A DNA stretch of 64,000 nucleotides from an uncultured Hymenobacter sp. (GCA_913776615.1 CAJYPK010000011.1:1-64000); one strand, 5' to 3'. Positions 9,587 through 21,660 are shown, counted from the first letter of the stretch. Made by a program: numbers and translations. Notes: generated from the sequence alone by a model not told the origin.

Positions 9587-12040
9587 ATGCTTCTTTCCAC
9601 GATATACCACTTCGCCGGTTCCTCGCTGCCGGGGCGCAGGCGGCTCCTGAGCCTGGCGAGCCTGCTCGGCTGGGCCGGCGCGGCGCTGGGGCAACCCGCC
9701 CAGCTAACCCAGCCACGCGATTATCCCATTCAGCCGGTGGCCTTTACGCAGGTCCACGTCCACGATAAGTTCTGGGCACCCCGGATGGCGACCAACGCCG
9801 ACGTAACCATCCCGCACACCCTGCAACAGTGCCGCCAGGATGGGCACCTCGACAATTTCCGGCGGGCGGCGGGCGAGCTGCCCGGCGACAAGCTCACCCA
9901 GTTTCCCTTCGACGATTCCGACATCTACAAAGTGATTGAGGGCGCGTCGTACGCCCTGCAAGTCAAGCCGCAGCCCAAGCTGGCCGCCTACGTCGATTCG
10001 CTGATCGCACTCATCGGCAAGGCCCAGGAGCCCGATGGCTACCTCTATACCTTCCGCACGGTACGGGCCGCCAAGCCCCACGAGTGGATCGGCAGCAAGC
10101 GCTGGGAAAAGGAAGAAGACCTCAGCCACGAGCTCTACAACGCGGGCCACCTCTACGAGGCAGCTGTGGCGCACTACCAGGCTACGGGCAAGAAAACCTT
10201 GCTCACTATTGCCACCAAAAACGCCGACCTGCTGGTGCGCGATTTTGGCCCGGGCAAGGTGACGGCCTATCCCGGCCACCAGGTGGTCGAAATCGGCTTG
10301 GCCAAGCTGTACCGCGTCACGGGCCGGCCGCAGTACTTGGAGCTGGCCAAATTTTTCCTGGACGTGCGCGGCCCCAAGGGCGACGTCTACAACCAGGCCC
10401 ACAAGCGGGTAGTCGACCAGGACGAGGCCGTGGGCCACGCCGTGCGGGCTACCTACATGTACTCGGCCATGGCCGACGTGGCCGCCCTCACCGGCGACCA
10501 GCGCTACCTGGCCGCCATCGACGCCATCTGGAACGACGTGGTGAGTAAGAAGCTCTACATCACGGGCGGTATCGGGGCCACCGGCAACGGCGAGGCCTTC
10601 GGCCAGCCCTTCGAGCTACCCAACATGAGCGCCTACGCCGAAACCTGCGCCGCCATCGCCAACGTGTACTGGAACCAGCGCATGTTCCTGCTGCACGGCG
10701 ACGCCAAGTACGTGGACGTGCTGGAGCGCACGCTCTACAACGGCCTGCTGGCGGGCGTTTCGCTCAGCGGCGACCATTTCTTTTATCCTAATCCGCTGGC
10801 GTCGATGGGGCAGCACCAGCGCGGCGCGTGGTTTGCCTGCGCCTGCTGCATTTCCAACGTGACGCGCTTCATGGCCTCGGTACCGGGCTACGTGTATGCG
10901 CAGAACGCCAATAATTTGTACGTCAATTTATTCATGACCAGCACCAGCGAGGTGCAGCTGCCCGCGGGCAAGGTCAGCATCGAGCAGCAAACCAATTACC
11001 CCTGGGATGGCCAGGTCGACCTGGCCGTGAACCCCGCCAAGCGGCAGGCGTTTACGCTGCGCGTCCGCATTCCGGGCTGGGCCCAGCAGCAGCCCACGCC
11101 CGGCGGCCTGTATCGCTTCGTAGACGCCACGCCGCAGCCCATCGCGCTGCGCCTCAACGGCCGGCCGGTCGCCTACACCCTCGACCACGGCTACGCCGTG
11201 CTGAACCGCCGCTGGCAACGGGGCGACCACGTGACGCTGACTCTGCCGATGGCCGCGGAGCAAGTGGTGGCCCGGGCCGAGGTGCGGGACGACCGGGGCA
11301 AATTTGCCTGGCAGCGCGGCCCCCTGGTGTACTGCCTCGAAGGCCCCGACAACGCCAACGGCTTGGTGCAGAACATCACCGTTGACCAAAATGCCCCCGT
11401 GGAAGTAGTGTACCAGGACGGCCTGCTCAACGGCCTCGACGTGCTGAAAGCCAGCGGCGTAGGCACCCGCCGTCAGCTCGGTTCCACCCAATTGCTGACC
11501 ACGCCGCAGGCCGTGCAGGCCATCCCGTACTACGCCTGGGCCAACCGCGGCCCCAGCGACATGACCGTGTGGGTGCCCTACGAGGCGACGGCGGCCCGGC
11601 CCCAGCCCGCCCCCACGGTAGCCTCGCGCAGCACGGCCAGCTCGTCCTTGAAAAGTACCCGCACCCTCAAGGCGCTCGCCGACCAGTACGACCCCGCCAA
11701 CTCGCAGGACGCCAGCTACCCCTACCTGCACTGGTGGCCTAAGAAAAATACCACCGAGTTTGTGCAGTACGACTTCGCCGAGCCTGCCACCGTCTCGGAA
11801 TCGCGGGTGTACTGGTTTGATGATGGCCCCTGGGGCGGCTGCCGCATCCCGGCCAGCTACAAGGTGTATTATCAGCAAGATGGCCAGTGGCTGCCCGTCA
11901 AAAACACGACGCCCTATACCATCACGAAGGACGCTTACAACACCGTGACCTTCGAGCCGGTACGAACGACGGCCCTGAAACTCGAAGTGCAATTACCGGT
12001 GGACAATGCCGCGGGCATTCACGAGTGGGCGGTGAAGTAG
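9587..12040 (+). CDS. GH127-type beta-L-arabinofuranosidase-like enzyme
   Basis: Exported glycoside hydrolase of 817 residues from the ATG at 9587, which gives a good signal peptide ending near GWAGAALGQ. The frame is open back to 9422. The (alpha/alpha) barrel shows the DUF1680/GH127 hallmarks WAPRMATNADVTIPHT, DSDIYKVIEGASY and EPDGYLYTF. The zinc-thiolate site pattern is E352-T-C354 (AYAETCAAIAN) and C420-C421 (ACACCIS). In characterised GH127 enzymes this Glu/Cys set binds zinc and supplies the cysteine nucleophile. A C-terminal beta-sandwich (about residues 690-817, YDFAEPATVSESRVYWFDD) resembles a discoidin-like carbohydrate-binding module. It is followed 39 bp later by an S9 peptidase gene. 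The likely role is removal of arabinofuranose from plant glycans or hydroxyproline-rich glycoproteins. Confidence 0.9.
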   Translation: MLLSTIYHFAGSSLPGRRRLLSLASLLGWAGAALGQPAQLTQPRDYPIQPVAFTQVHVHDKFWAPRMATNADVTIPHTLQQCRQDGHLDNFRRAAGELPGDKLTQFPFDDSDIYKVIEGASYALQVKPQPKLAAYVDSLIALIGKAQEPDGYLYTFRTVRAAKPHEWIGSKRWEKEEDLSHELYNAGHLYEAAVAHYQATGKKTLLTIATKNADLLVRDFGPGKVTAYPGHQVVEIGLAKLYRVTGRPQYLELAKFFLDVRGPKGDVYNQAHKRVVDQDEAVGHAVRATYMYSAMADVAALTGDQRYLAAIDAIWNDVVSKKLYITGGIGATGNGEAFGQPFELPNMSAYAETCAAIANVYWNQRMFLLHGDAKYVDVLERTLYNGLLAGVSLSGDHFFYPNPLASMGQHQRGAWFACACCISNVTRFMASVPGYVYAQNANNLYVNLFMTSTSEVQLPAGKVSIEQQTNYPWDGQVDLAVNPAKRQAFTLRVRIPGWAQQQPTPGGLYRFVDATPQPIALRLNGRPVAYTLDHGYAVLNRRWQRGDHVTLTLPMAAEQVVARAEVRDDRGKFAWQRGPLVYCLEGPDNANGLVQNITVDQNAPVEVVYQDGLLNGLDVLKASGVGTRRQLGSTQLLTTPQAVQAIPYYAWANRGPSDMTVWVPYEATAARPQPAPTVASRSTASSSLKSTRTLKALADQYDPANSQDASYPYLHWWPKKNTTEFVQYDFAEPATVSESRVYWFDDGPWGGCRIPASYKVYYQQDGQWLPVKNTTPYTITKDAYNTVTFEPVRTTALKLEVQLPVDNAAGIHEWAVK

Positions 12041-12079
12041 AATCAGCAACAGTAAAAAATACCTCTGCCTTTCCCCGAC

Positions 12080-14344
<2,265 letters not shown>

Positions 14345-14425
14345 CGGTTTCAGCGGTTTCTAAGTAAGGGTTACAAAGGGGGACCTCATACCCTATCACC
14401 TTCTTACCCTCCTACCCCAACGATC

Positions 14426-14468
14426 GGCTCCCCCTCTCCTTTTCGGAGAGGGGGCCGGGGGGTGAGGC
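14426..14468 (+). repeat. REP-like hairpin repeat, copy 2
   Basis: Same family as 60-101. The preceding bases (CTTACCCTCCTACCC) are also shared with copy 1, so the repeated unit is larger than the hairpin. Confidence 0.8.
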
Positions 14469-14533
14469 AACCACGCCTGGCCAGCAAAAAATACACAATT
14501 TATTAGAAAATTCTATAATTAGTTTGTCCTTAC

Positions 14534-14600
14534 AAGCTCCGCGAAGCAATCGCACCTAAGCGACGCGGCTGAACAGGTATGATTGCCTCGCGGCGCTAGC
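14534..14600. repeat. Decayed copy of the TCATTGCGAGC MITE core
   Basis: CGAAGCAATCGCACCT and, further on, AGGTATGATTGCCTCGC match the inner part of the inverted repeat seen intact at 40597-40686, 47062-47142 and 63795-63879. The outer ends have diverged. It lies in the 326-bp gap between the S9 peptidase and the next glycosidase, which holds no other gene. Confidence 0.5.
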
Positions 14601-14670
14601 AAGGCCAAGCAAGCGCTGTTTTTCAGACCACCGCCCAGTTGGGCCACGCTTTTTCTGTCGTCTTTTCCTC

Positions 14671-17040
14671 ATGTCTTTTCCCCCCAAGTACGCTTGGCTG
14701 CTGCCCGCCCTCTTGCCGGTCCTCGGCCGTCCGGCCCAGGCGCAAACCTACCTGCCGACCCGGCACGACGCCCGCATGAAAGTGCAGCCCCGGGTGCCGG
14801 TGCGGGCCTACGCCTTTCCGCTGGCCCAGGTGCGGCTACTCGACGGCCCTTTCAAAGTAGCCGAGCAGGCCGATGCCCGCTACCTGCTGAAAATCGAGCC
14901 CGACCGGCTGCTGGCCGATTTTCGGACGCACAGCGGCCTGCCCGCCAAGGGCGCCCGCTACGGTGGCTGGGAATCGACCGGGCTGGCCGGGCACACGCTG
15001 GGGCATTACCTCTCGGCCTGTGCCCTGGCGTATGCCGCCACCGGCAACCCCGAGTTTAAGCAGCGGGTAGACTACCTCGTGGCGCAGCTCGCCGAGTGCC
15101 AGCGGGCGCGCAAAACCGGCTACGTGGGGGCCATTCCGAAGGAAGACCAGCTGTGGGCCGAGGTAGCCAGCGGTACCATCCGCTCGCACGGCTTCGACCT
15201 GAACGGGGCGTGGTCGCCGTGGTACACGGTGCATAAAATCATGGCCGGCCTGCTCGACGCGTACCTGTACACCGGCAGCCAACCGGCGCTGGCCGTGAAC
15301 CGGGGCCTGGCCGACTGGACGGGCAACACCGTCAAAAACCTCGACGACAGCAAGATGCAGGACATGCTGGTGTGCGAGTACGGCGGCATGGCCGAAACCC
15401 TGGCCAACACCTACGCCCTGAGCGGCGACAAAAAGTACCTCGACCTCTCGTACCGCTTCTACGACAAGCGCATCCTCGACCCGCTGGCGGCGGGCACCGA
15501 CATTCTGCCCGGCAAGCACTCCAATACCCAGATTCCGAAGATTATCGCCAGCGCCCGCCGCTACGAGCTGACCGGCGACCCGAAAGATGCCGCCATTGCC
15601 CGCTTTTTCTGGCAGACCGTGACCGACAATCACTCCTACGCCACCGGCGGCAACAGCAACTACGAGTACCTGGGGGCCCCGCGCCAGCTCAACGACAAGC
15701 TCAGCGAGAACACCACCGAAACCTGCAACACCTACAACATGCTGAAGCTCACGCAGCATTTGTTTGCCCAGCAGCCTTCGGCCCGGTTGATGGACTACTA
15801 CGAGAAGGGTCTTTACAACCACATCCTGGCGTCGCAGAACCACGCCACGGGCATGACGACCTACTTCGTACCGCTGCGCATGGGGGGGCACAAAACCTAC
15901 AGCGACGAATTTGACACGTTTACCTGCTGCGTGGGCTCGGGCATGGAAAACCACGTGAAGTACGCCGAGAACATCTACTTCCAGGGAGCCGATGGGAGCT
16001 TGTACGTCAACCTGTTCCTTCCGTCGGAGCTCAACTGGCAAGCGCAGGGCGTGACGGTGCGCCAGGCCAGCCAGCTGCCCGCCAGCAACCAGGTAGTATT
16101 TACGCTGACCACGACCCGGCCCCGGGCCTTCAAGCTGCGCCTGCGCCAGCCTAACTGGACCAGCAACCCGCAGGTGCGCGTGAACGGGCAGCTCGTGCCA
16201 GCCACGCCCGACGCCGAGGGCTACCTCGTGCTCGATCGCAAGTGGCACAACAACGACCGGCTGGAGCTGACGCTGCCCGCCGATTTTCATACCGAAGCCC
16301 TGCCCGACAACCCCGACCGCCGCGCCCTGTTCTACGGCCCCACGCTGCTGGCCGGCGTACTCGGCACCACCGAGCCGGAGCCCGTGACCGGCGTACCCGT
16401 GCTCGTAACTACTACCAACGACCCCAACCGCTGGGTAAAGCCCGTTGATGCGCAGCAATTACGCTTCCAGACCGCTGGCCTCGGCACGCCCCACGACGTA
16501 CCACTGATTCCCTTCAACCAAACCGGCAACGAATACTACACCGTGTACTGGGACGTATTCACGCCCGAAAAGTGGGCCAGCCAGCAGCAAGTGTACGAGG
16601 CCGAGCGCCACAAGCAGCAGGAGCTGGAAGCCCGCACGGTAGACATTCTGCGCGTGGGCGAGATGCAGCCCGAGCGCGACCACGAGTTTACCGTGTCGGA
16701 GAAAACCGAAACCGGCGAAGACCACGGCCGCAAGTGGCGCATGGTCAACGAGGGCGGCACGATGGCCTTTACCCTGAAAGTAGCTCCGGACAAAGCGAAC
16801 TCCTTGCTGCTCACCTACTGGGGCATGGACAACCGCGGCCGGACCTTCGACGTGCTGGTTGACGGCCAAAAGATTGCCACCGAAGACCTTAACAAGTACA
16901 AGGAGAGCCGCTTCTACGACATCTCCTACCCCATCCCGCCCGCCCTGACCCAGGGCAAGCAGCAGGTAAAAGTGACCTTCCAGGCCAGGCCCAGCAACAG
17001 CGCCGGCCCGGTGTACGGCATCCGCAACGTGCGGCAGTAG
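14671..17040 (+). CDS. GH127/GH146-type glycoside hydrolase
   Basis: Second DUF1680-type enzyme, 789 residues, with a signal peptide (about residues 1-24, ending RPAQAQ). The barrel has VRLLDGPFKVAEQAD, GGWESTGLAGHTLGHYLSA and WYTVHKIMAGLLDAY. The metal-cysteine site is E350-T-C352 (NTTETCNTYNM) and C419-C420 (FTCCVGSGMENH). This signature is typical of the GH146 and plant-wall-active GH127 branch, distinct from the first paralogue. C-terminal beta domains (about residues 620-789, including HEFTVSEKTETGEDHG and YWGMDNRGRTFDVLVDGQKI) resemble accessory modules common in these proteins. The likely substrate is a beta-L-arabinofuranoside. A 53-bp perfect inverted repeat follows within 11 bp. Confidence 0.88.
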   Translation: MSFPPKYAWLLPALLPVLGRPAQAQTYLPTRHDARMKVQPRVPVRAYAFPLAQVRLLDGPFKVAEQADARYLLKIEPDRLLADFRTHSGLPAKGARYGGWESTGLAGHTLGHYLSACALAYAATGNPEFKQRVDYLVAQLAECQRARKTGYVGAIPKEDQLWAEVASGTIRSHGFDLNGAWSPWYTVHKIMAGLLDAYLYTGSQPALAVNRGLADWTGNTVKNLDDSKMQDMLVCEYGGMAETLANTYALSGDKKYLDLSYRFYDKRILDPLAAGTDILPGKHSNTQIPKIIASARRYELTGDPKDAAIARFFWQTVTDNHSYATGGNSNYEYLGAPRQLNDKLSENTTETCNTYNMLKLTQHLFAQQPSARLMDYYEKGLYNHILASQNHATGMTTYFVPLRMGGHKTYSDEFDTFTCCVGSGMENHVKYAENIYFQGADGSLYVNLFLPSELNWQAQGVTVRQASQLPASNQVVFTLTTTRPRAFKLRLRQPNWTSNPQVRVNGQLVPATPDAEGYLVLDRKWHNNDRLELTLPADFHTEALPDNPDRRALFYGPTLLAGVLGTTEPEPVTGVPVLVTTTNDPNRWVKPVDAQQLRFQTAGLGTPHDVPLIPFNQTGNEYYTVYWDVFTPEKWASQQQVYEAERHKQQELEARTVDILRVGEMQPERDHEFTVSEKTETGEDHGRKWRMVNEGGTMAFTLKVAPDKANSLLLTYWGMDNRGRTFDVLVDGQKIATEDLNKYKESRFYDISYPIPPALTQGKQQVKVTFQARPSNSAGPVYGIRNVRQ

Positions 17041-17050
17041 CGTCTATGGT

Positions 17051-17177
17051 CGTTTTCAGCTTTCTCAACAGAGCGTAGGAATTAAAAATTATAAATTAAA
17101 AATTTTAGTACTGATTGGCTAATTATTTTTAATTTATAATTTTTAATTCCTACGCTCTGTTGAGAAAGCTGAAAACG
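17051..17177. repeat. Perfect 53-bp inverted repeat with 21-nt loop
   Basis: Arms at 17051-17103 and 17125-17177 are exact complements (CGTTTTCAGCTTTCTCAACA at the outer ends, AT-rich inner half). It lies between same-strand genes. It could be a strong terminator, a MITE remnant or an RNA hairpin. No open frame is involved. Confidence 0.85.
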
Positions 17178-17254
17178 GCTCTGGCACCGCCTTAAGTAAG
17201 GCCTGACGACCCGGGCTACCGCATTCATTCATTGAGATATTACGCGTTCTTTGC

Positions 17255-19744
17255 ATGAAGTCTCTTCGTCTACCCTGCGCTGCCTTGCTGCTGGCGGTGG
17301 GCACCCTGGCCGCTTTTCGGATGGCCCCGCCCGAGGAGGGCGACGTACTGACGCGCATTGCGCAGCAGGTAGCGGCTTACTACGCTGCCACGCTGCCCGA
17401 AAAGGCTTATTTGCACCTCGACAAGCCGGTGTACGGTACCGGCGAAATTATCTGGTTCAGCGCCTACGTGGTCGATGCGCAGCGCCACCAGCCCGACTCG
17501 CTAAGCCAGGTGCTGCACGTGGAATTGCTCTCGCCCCAGCGCCAGGTGGTGGCGCGGCGCACGCTGGCCCTGCGCGGTGGGTTCAGCTACGGCGACGTGG
17601 CGCTGGCCGATACGCTACCGGCGGGCACCTACCTGCTGCGGGCCTACACCAACTGGATGCGCAACGCGGGCACGAACTTTATCTACAGCCGCCGCCTCCA
17701 CGTGTGGCCCGCCTCCCCCATTGGTGCGCCCGACGACAAGGGCGGGCCGGGCGGCACCACTCCGGCTCCCACTGCCCCGCCCGTGGCCGTCGCGCCGCCC
17801 GACCTCCAGTTTTTACCCGAGGGCGGGGCGCTGGTCGAAACGCTACCCGCCGTGGTCGCCTGCAAAGCCACCGACGTGAGCGGCCGGGGCCTCGATGTGA
17901 GCGGCGATATTTTGGATTCCCGCGACCAAGTAGTGGCCAGCTTTCGCACCACCCACCTGGGCATGGGCCGCTTTGCCCTGCTGCCCGCCCCGGGGCAGCG
18001 TTACCACGCCCGGGTGCAGCTGCCGGGGGGCCGCCGGGCCGACTATCCCCTGCCCGCTGCCCAGCGCACCGGCTACACGCTGCACGTGGTAGAAACGGAG
18101 AAATTCTTCGTCGCCGAGGTACGCTACCACGGCGCGGCTGGGGAGCCGCTGCCCGGCCCCGTGCAATTGCTGGCCGAAGTGCGGGGCTTTTTGGTGCGCC
18201 CGGCGGCGCAGCCCATCACCGATACCGCGCCCGTCTATTGGCGCATTTTGAAGGACAAGCTGCCCGCGGGCATCCTGCACGCGACGCTATTCGACGCGCT
18301 GGGAACGCCCCAGGCCGAGCGCCTGGCCTTCGTGGCCCCCGGTGCGGCGGGGCTGCGCGTGGCGCTCGTGCCCGACCAGGCCCAGTACGGCCCGCACCGC
18401 CCCGTGCGGCTGGCGGTGCGCGTAACCGATGCCGCGGGCCAGCCCGTAGCCGCCCGGCTTTCGGTGGCCGTTACGGACGCCGGGGTGGCCGACCTCGATC
18501 CCGCGGCCGAAACCATCGCCTCCAACCTGCTGCTTACTTCCGACCTGGCGGGGTACGTCGAAAACCCCGGCTATTATTTCCGGCAGCCCTCGCCGGCCAC
18601 TGCCCTGGCGCTCGATAACCTACTGCTGACCCAGGGGTGGCGGCGCTTTGTGTGGAAGGACGTGCGCGCCGGCCAGCTCCCCGTTCCGACTTTCCGGCCC
18701 GAGCAATCTATCGAACTGCACGGGCAGGTGGTAAGCGAGCGCAGCTACCGCCCCGTTGCCAACAGCCAGCTGGTGGCGTCGGTAGGACCGCCCACCCCGC
18801 AGTTTTTTTCGGGCAGCACCGGGGCCGATGGCCGCTTCCAGTTCCTGGGCTTCAGCCCGACCGATACGACTACCCTCACGCTGCAAGCCAAGCGCAAGAC
18901 CGGCGATACCAACCTGCTCATTCGCCCCGACCAGGGGCTGCCCACGGCGGGCCCACCCCTGCCCAACCTCCCGCCCGTAGCCCCGGCCCCGGTGGCCGAC
19001 TACCTGGCCCGCAGCCGCCAGCAGCGCGAAGCCGAGCTGGCGCTGCACCCGGAAGAGCACCTGCGCAACATCCGCCTCGGCGCGGTGACCGTCACCGCCC
19101 AGCGCGCCAGCGTACGCCCCGACGACCCGCGCCGGCTCTTTGGCACGGCCAACGCCACCGTGATCGATTTTGCCAAAGACCCGTTGCTTCAGAGCGGGAC
19201 GCCGGTTTTGCAGCTGCTGGATGGCCGGGTGCCGGGCCTTAGCATCTCCCTCAACCCGCTCAGTGCCACGATCCGCCAGAGCGGTACCCCGGTATTCATC
19301 CTCGACGGCGTGCAGAGTACCATCGAGCAAGTAGCCTACATTCAAGCGGCCGATGTGGAAGCGGTCGAGGTTTTTCGCGGCACGGAAGGGGCGGCCTTCG
19401 GCGGCCGAGGGGGCGCGATTGCCATTTACACCAAACAGGGCGATACCAACTACCAGGGCCCCCGGCGGTCGGTAGCCAACGTGCTGAAAATACGGGTGCC
19501 GGGCTTCTACCGCGCCCGGCAGTTTTTCGTGCCGCGCTACGACCTCTCGCCCCCGGCCGCGCCCGACCCGCGCCGCACCACGCTCTACTGGAACCCCGCC
19601 GTCCAAACCGATGCCAGGGGCGAAGCCCAGCTTCGGTTTTTCACCGCCGACGGGGGAGGCAGCTTTCACGCCAGGGCCGAGGGTCTTACGCCGGCCGGCC
19701 AGCTAGTGCAGGGCGAAGGCACTTTGCTGGTGCAGGGGCGGTAG
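17255..19744 (+). CDS. Plug-only TonB-like protein with macroglobulin-like repeats
   Basis: Envelope protein of 829 residues with a signal peptide (MKSLRLPCAALLLAVGTLAAF). The N-terminal part resembles MG2-like domains (EKAYLHLDKPVYGTGEIIWFSAYVV, LPAGTYLLRAYTNWMRN), and further beta-sandwich units run to about residue 460. A carboxypeptidase-like segment (GQVVSERSYRPVANSQLVASV) lies near residues 490-560, and a TonB plug (GTPVLQLLDGRVPGLSI, FILDGV, VEAVEVFRGTEGAAFGGRGGAIAIYT) near 640-730. The protein ends about 100 residues after the plug, so there is no beta-barrel. Such proteins occur in many Bacteroidota without a defined role. Partnering with a separate barrel is possible. The gene stands alone. 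Confidence 0.82.
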   Translation: MKSLRLPCAALLLAVGTLAAFRMAPPEEGDVLTRIAQQVAAYYAATLPEKAYLHLDKPVYGTGEIIWFSAYVVDAQRHQPDSLSQVLHVELLSPQRQVVARRTLALRGGFSYGDVALADTLPAGTYLLRAYTNWMRNAGTNFIYSRRLHVWPASPIGAPDDKGGPGGTTPAPTAPPVAVAPPDLQFLPEGGALVETLPAVVACKATDVSGRGLDVSGDILDSRDQVVASFRTTHLGMGRFALLPAPGQRYHARVQLPGGRRADYPLPAAQRTGYTLHVVETEKFFVAEVRYHGAAGEPLPGPVQLLAEVRGFLVRPAAQPITDTAPVYWRILKDKLPAGILHATLFDALGTPQAERLAFVAPGAAGLRVALVPDQAQYGPHRPVRLAVRVTDAAGQPVAARLSVAVTDAGVADLDPAAETIASNLLLTSDLAGYVENPGYYFRQPSPATALALDNLLLTQGWRRFVWKDVRAGQLPVPTFRPEQSIELHGQVVSERSYRPVANSQLVASVGPPTPQFFSGSTGADGRFQFLGFSPTDTTTLTLQAKRKTGDTNLLIRPDQGLPTAGPPLPNLPPVAPAPVADYLARSRQQREAELALHPEEHLRNIRLGAVTVTAQRASVRPDDPRRLFGTANATVIDFAKDPLLQSGTPVLQLLDGRVPGLSISLNPLSATIRQSGTPVFILDGVQSTIEQVAYIQAADVEAVEVFRGTEGAAFGGRGGAIAIYTKQGDTNYQGPRRSVANVLKIRVPGFYRARQFFVPRYDLSPPAAPDPRRTTLYWNPAVQTDARGEAQLRFFTADGGGSFHARAEGLTPAGQLVQGEGTLLVQGR

Positions 19745-19894
19745 CTCACCAACCGACGGGGGCTATTGTTGACGCTTCACTGCTCAAAAACAGGTATAAC
19801 TACGCGCTGATAATGCCCGGCTTTGCCGCTTCCTTTGCCCCACAACTGCTTCTCTGGGGATGGCTTAGGGCCATGCCCTACTACGCTTGAAAAC

Positions 19895-20080
19895 ATGGCA
19901 ACGGATGCTACCCCCTCGGCGCGTTGGTCACGCGCCTACCTGTCCGACATCCCCCGCGAGCCGGGTATTCACCACCTTTTCGGGGTAGCCGGCACCGACG
20001 AAATTCCGCCGCTCGCCGGGACTGCCTACCCGGAAAATGGCGTGAGTGCGGGCTGGCCCAGCTCGGGCTCGATCCGCTGA
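19895..20080 (+). CDS. Hypothetical 61-residue protein upstream of the MNIO locus
   Basis: Short open frame from the ATG at 19895 (MATDATPSARWSRAYLSDIP...) with GC-rich third positions like the neighbouring genes. This supports coding but is not proof. It has no Cys, no signal peptide and no membrane helix. The C-terminal half is rich in Gly/Pro/Ser (AGTDEIPPLAGTAYPENG). It ends 62 bp before the ferritin-like gene on the same strand. I do not recognise it. It could be a second small substrate or an accessory of the locus, or a chance frame. The frame is also open back to 19823. Confidence 0.45.
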   Translation: MATDATPSARWSRAYLSDIPREPGIHHLFGVAGTDEIPPLAGTAYPENGVSAGWPSSGSIR

Positions 20081-20142
20081 GCTAGCCCCCCTTTCCCACC
20101 ACTGACTTCCCCTGCTTAACCTGCTCCTTGCTTACCATCCCG

Positions 20143-21660
20143 ATGACCCCGCGCAAGCTCTTCACCCTCCTCCCCAGCGTCGAACCCGCTAACTTCCCCG
20201 AGGCCATGCAGCAGGCCATTGCCGTGGAGCTGGCGACGATTCCGACGTACCTGTCTACTTACTACTCCATCATTCGGGCGCAGGACCAGGACGATCTGTA
20301 CGCCAAGCTGCTAACCCAGTTGGCGGTGGTGCCCGGCCTTTCCGAGGCGGACGTTGCCGAGCGGGCGCAGGAGCTGAAAGTGGATATCCTGGTGTACGCC
20401 AATCAGGCGGCGGCCCTCATCATGAGCGTGGTAATCGAGGAAATGCTGCACCTGGCCCTGGCTTCCAACATCAAGCAAGCCATTGTCGGCCCCCCGGACT
20501 TACTCAGCATCAATAAGGTGCTGATTTTCCCGACGCAGCTGGACGGCCACGAGCCGGAGTTTCCCATCAACGCAGCCAAGCTGAGCCTGGCCCAGCTCTC
20601 GACCTTCCTGCAAATCGAAAGCCCCAAGCCCTTCGTGGATCCGGCCGATGCGGCGGAAACGGTGCAAGCCGTTAAGTATCGGACCATCGGGCAGCTGTAC
20701 TGCGACATCGAACAGTGCATCAGGGATAATTTTCCCGGCCCGTATTCCACTCGTCCGCAGCTGATTGCCAGCGGGAAGTCGTCGGGGCACCACCGGCCGT
20801 ACTACTCGCAAAACTCCATCAATACGGTCTACTACGACCGGGGGCACAACCCCCACTTCGGGAGCAGCAGCGACAGCGGCGAGTTGATTGGGGTATTCAA
20901 TGCGCATTCGGCCATCAGGGCGATCGAGGAAATAAAGCACCAGGGCGAGGGCAACGAAAAGAAAAACCAGAGCGAGCTGCGCTTCGGGCCCGACCACATG
21001 CCCATTCCCCTGCCGGTCGTCGATGGCAAGGTGCAGTTTCAGCCCGGTGACTACGACGACGCCAGCGGCGGCGAGCTGTCGCACTTCGCTAAATTTCTGG
21101 AGATCTACAGCCTGGGGGTGCACTACCAGGAAAAATTTACGAGCATCGGCGGGCTGGCCGATTTTTTCAGCTATTTTGTTCACGATCAAGATTCTAATCC
21201 TAAGCAAGCCGACTACGAAGTGACCGGCACGCCCGCCGGCCTGACGCTTGCCTCCCGGCTGGGCAACGCCATTTTCACCTACATCCTGCTGATGATTGAG
21301 GCGTGCTACCACGCCGATGAGCACACCCAGTTCCGGCTGTTTATGTACGGGGTGCACAAGTCCATGATCTGGCTGCTGAGCGGCGTCGGCAATAGCATCC
21401 GGGGGTATACGTACCTCAAGGGCTCGCAGAAGTACGCCGGGGCGCTCACGTTTGAGTACTACGATTTTCACAACTACGCCGACAACGCGCTCCTGACGCC
21501 CAAGCAGCAGATTCTCATCCTCACCGAGCAGCTGGCCCAGGCCGACCCCACCAACTGGAGCTGGCTGACCCAGCCGGAAAACTCGGCCTACTGGCCCTCC
21601 CTGCCCGACGTGCGCCTCGACCACCGCGTGGCGCCCTACGTGCCCGCGATACCGGCTTAG
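20143..21660 (+). CDS. Ferritin-like (VioB-type) domain protein
   Basis: Cytoplasmic protein of 505 residues, with the ATG at 20143 chosen over a TTG at 20128. The N-terminal part carries the ferritin-like fold of the VioB/PF12902 type: AMQQAIAVELATIPTYLSTYYSI (first Glu helix) and VVIEEMLHLALASNIKQAI (EExxH helix), suggesting a di-metal carboxylate site. A C-terminal helical region includes IEACYHADEHTQFRLFMYGVHKSMIWLL with more possible ligands. VioB-family proteins occur in pigment biosynthesis and in many uncharacterised clusters. It is followed after 126 bp by the Cys-rich/DUF692/DUF2063 genes on the same strand. A role in iron supply or a second oxidation step is inference. Confidence 0.78.
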   Translation: MTPRKLFTLLPSVEPANFPEAMQQAIAVELATIPTYLSTYYSIIRAQDQDDLYAKLLTQLAVVPGLSEADVAERAQELKVDILVYANQAAALIMSVVIEEMLHLALASNIKQAIVGPPDLLSINKVLIFPTQLDGHEPEFPINAAKLSLAQLSTFLQIESPKPFVDPADAAETVQAVKYRTIGQLYCDIEQCIRDNFPGPYSTRPQLIASGKSSGHHRPYYSQNSINTVYYDRGHNPHFGSSSDSGELIGVFNAHSAIRAIEEIKHQGEGNEKKNQSELRFGPDHMPIPLPVVDGKVQFQPGDYDDASGGELSHFAKFLEIYSLGVHYQEKFTSIGGLADFFSYFVHDQDSNPKQADYEVTGTPAGLTLASRLGNAIFTYILLMIEACYHADEHTQFRLFMYGVHKSMIWLLSGVGNSIRGYTYLKGSQKYAGALTFEYYDFHNYADNALLTPKQQILILTEQLAQADPTNWSWLTQPENSAYWPSLPDVRLDHRVAPYVPAIPA

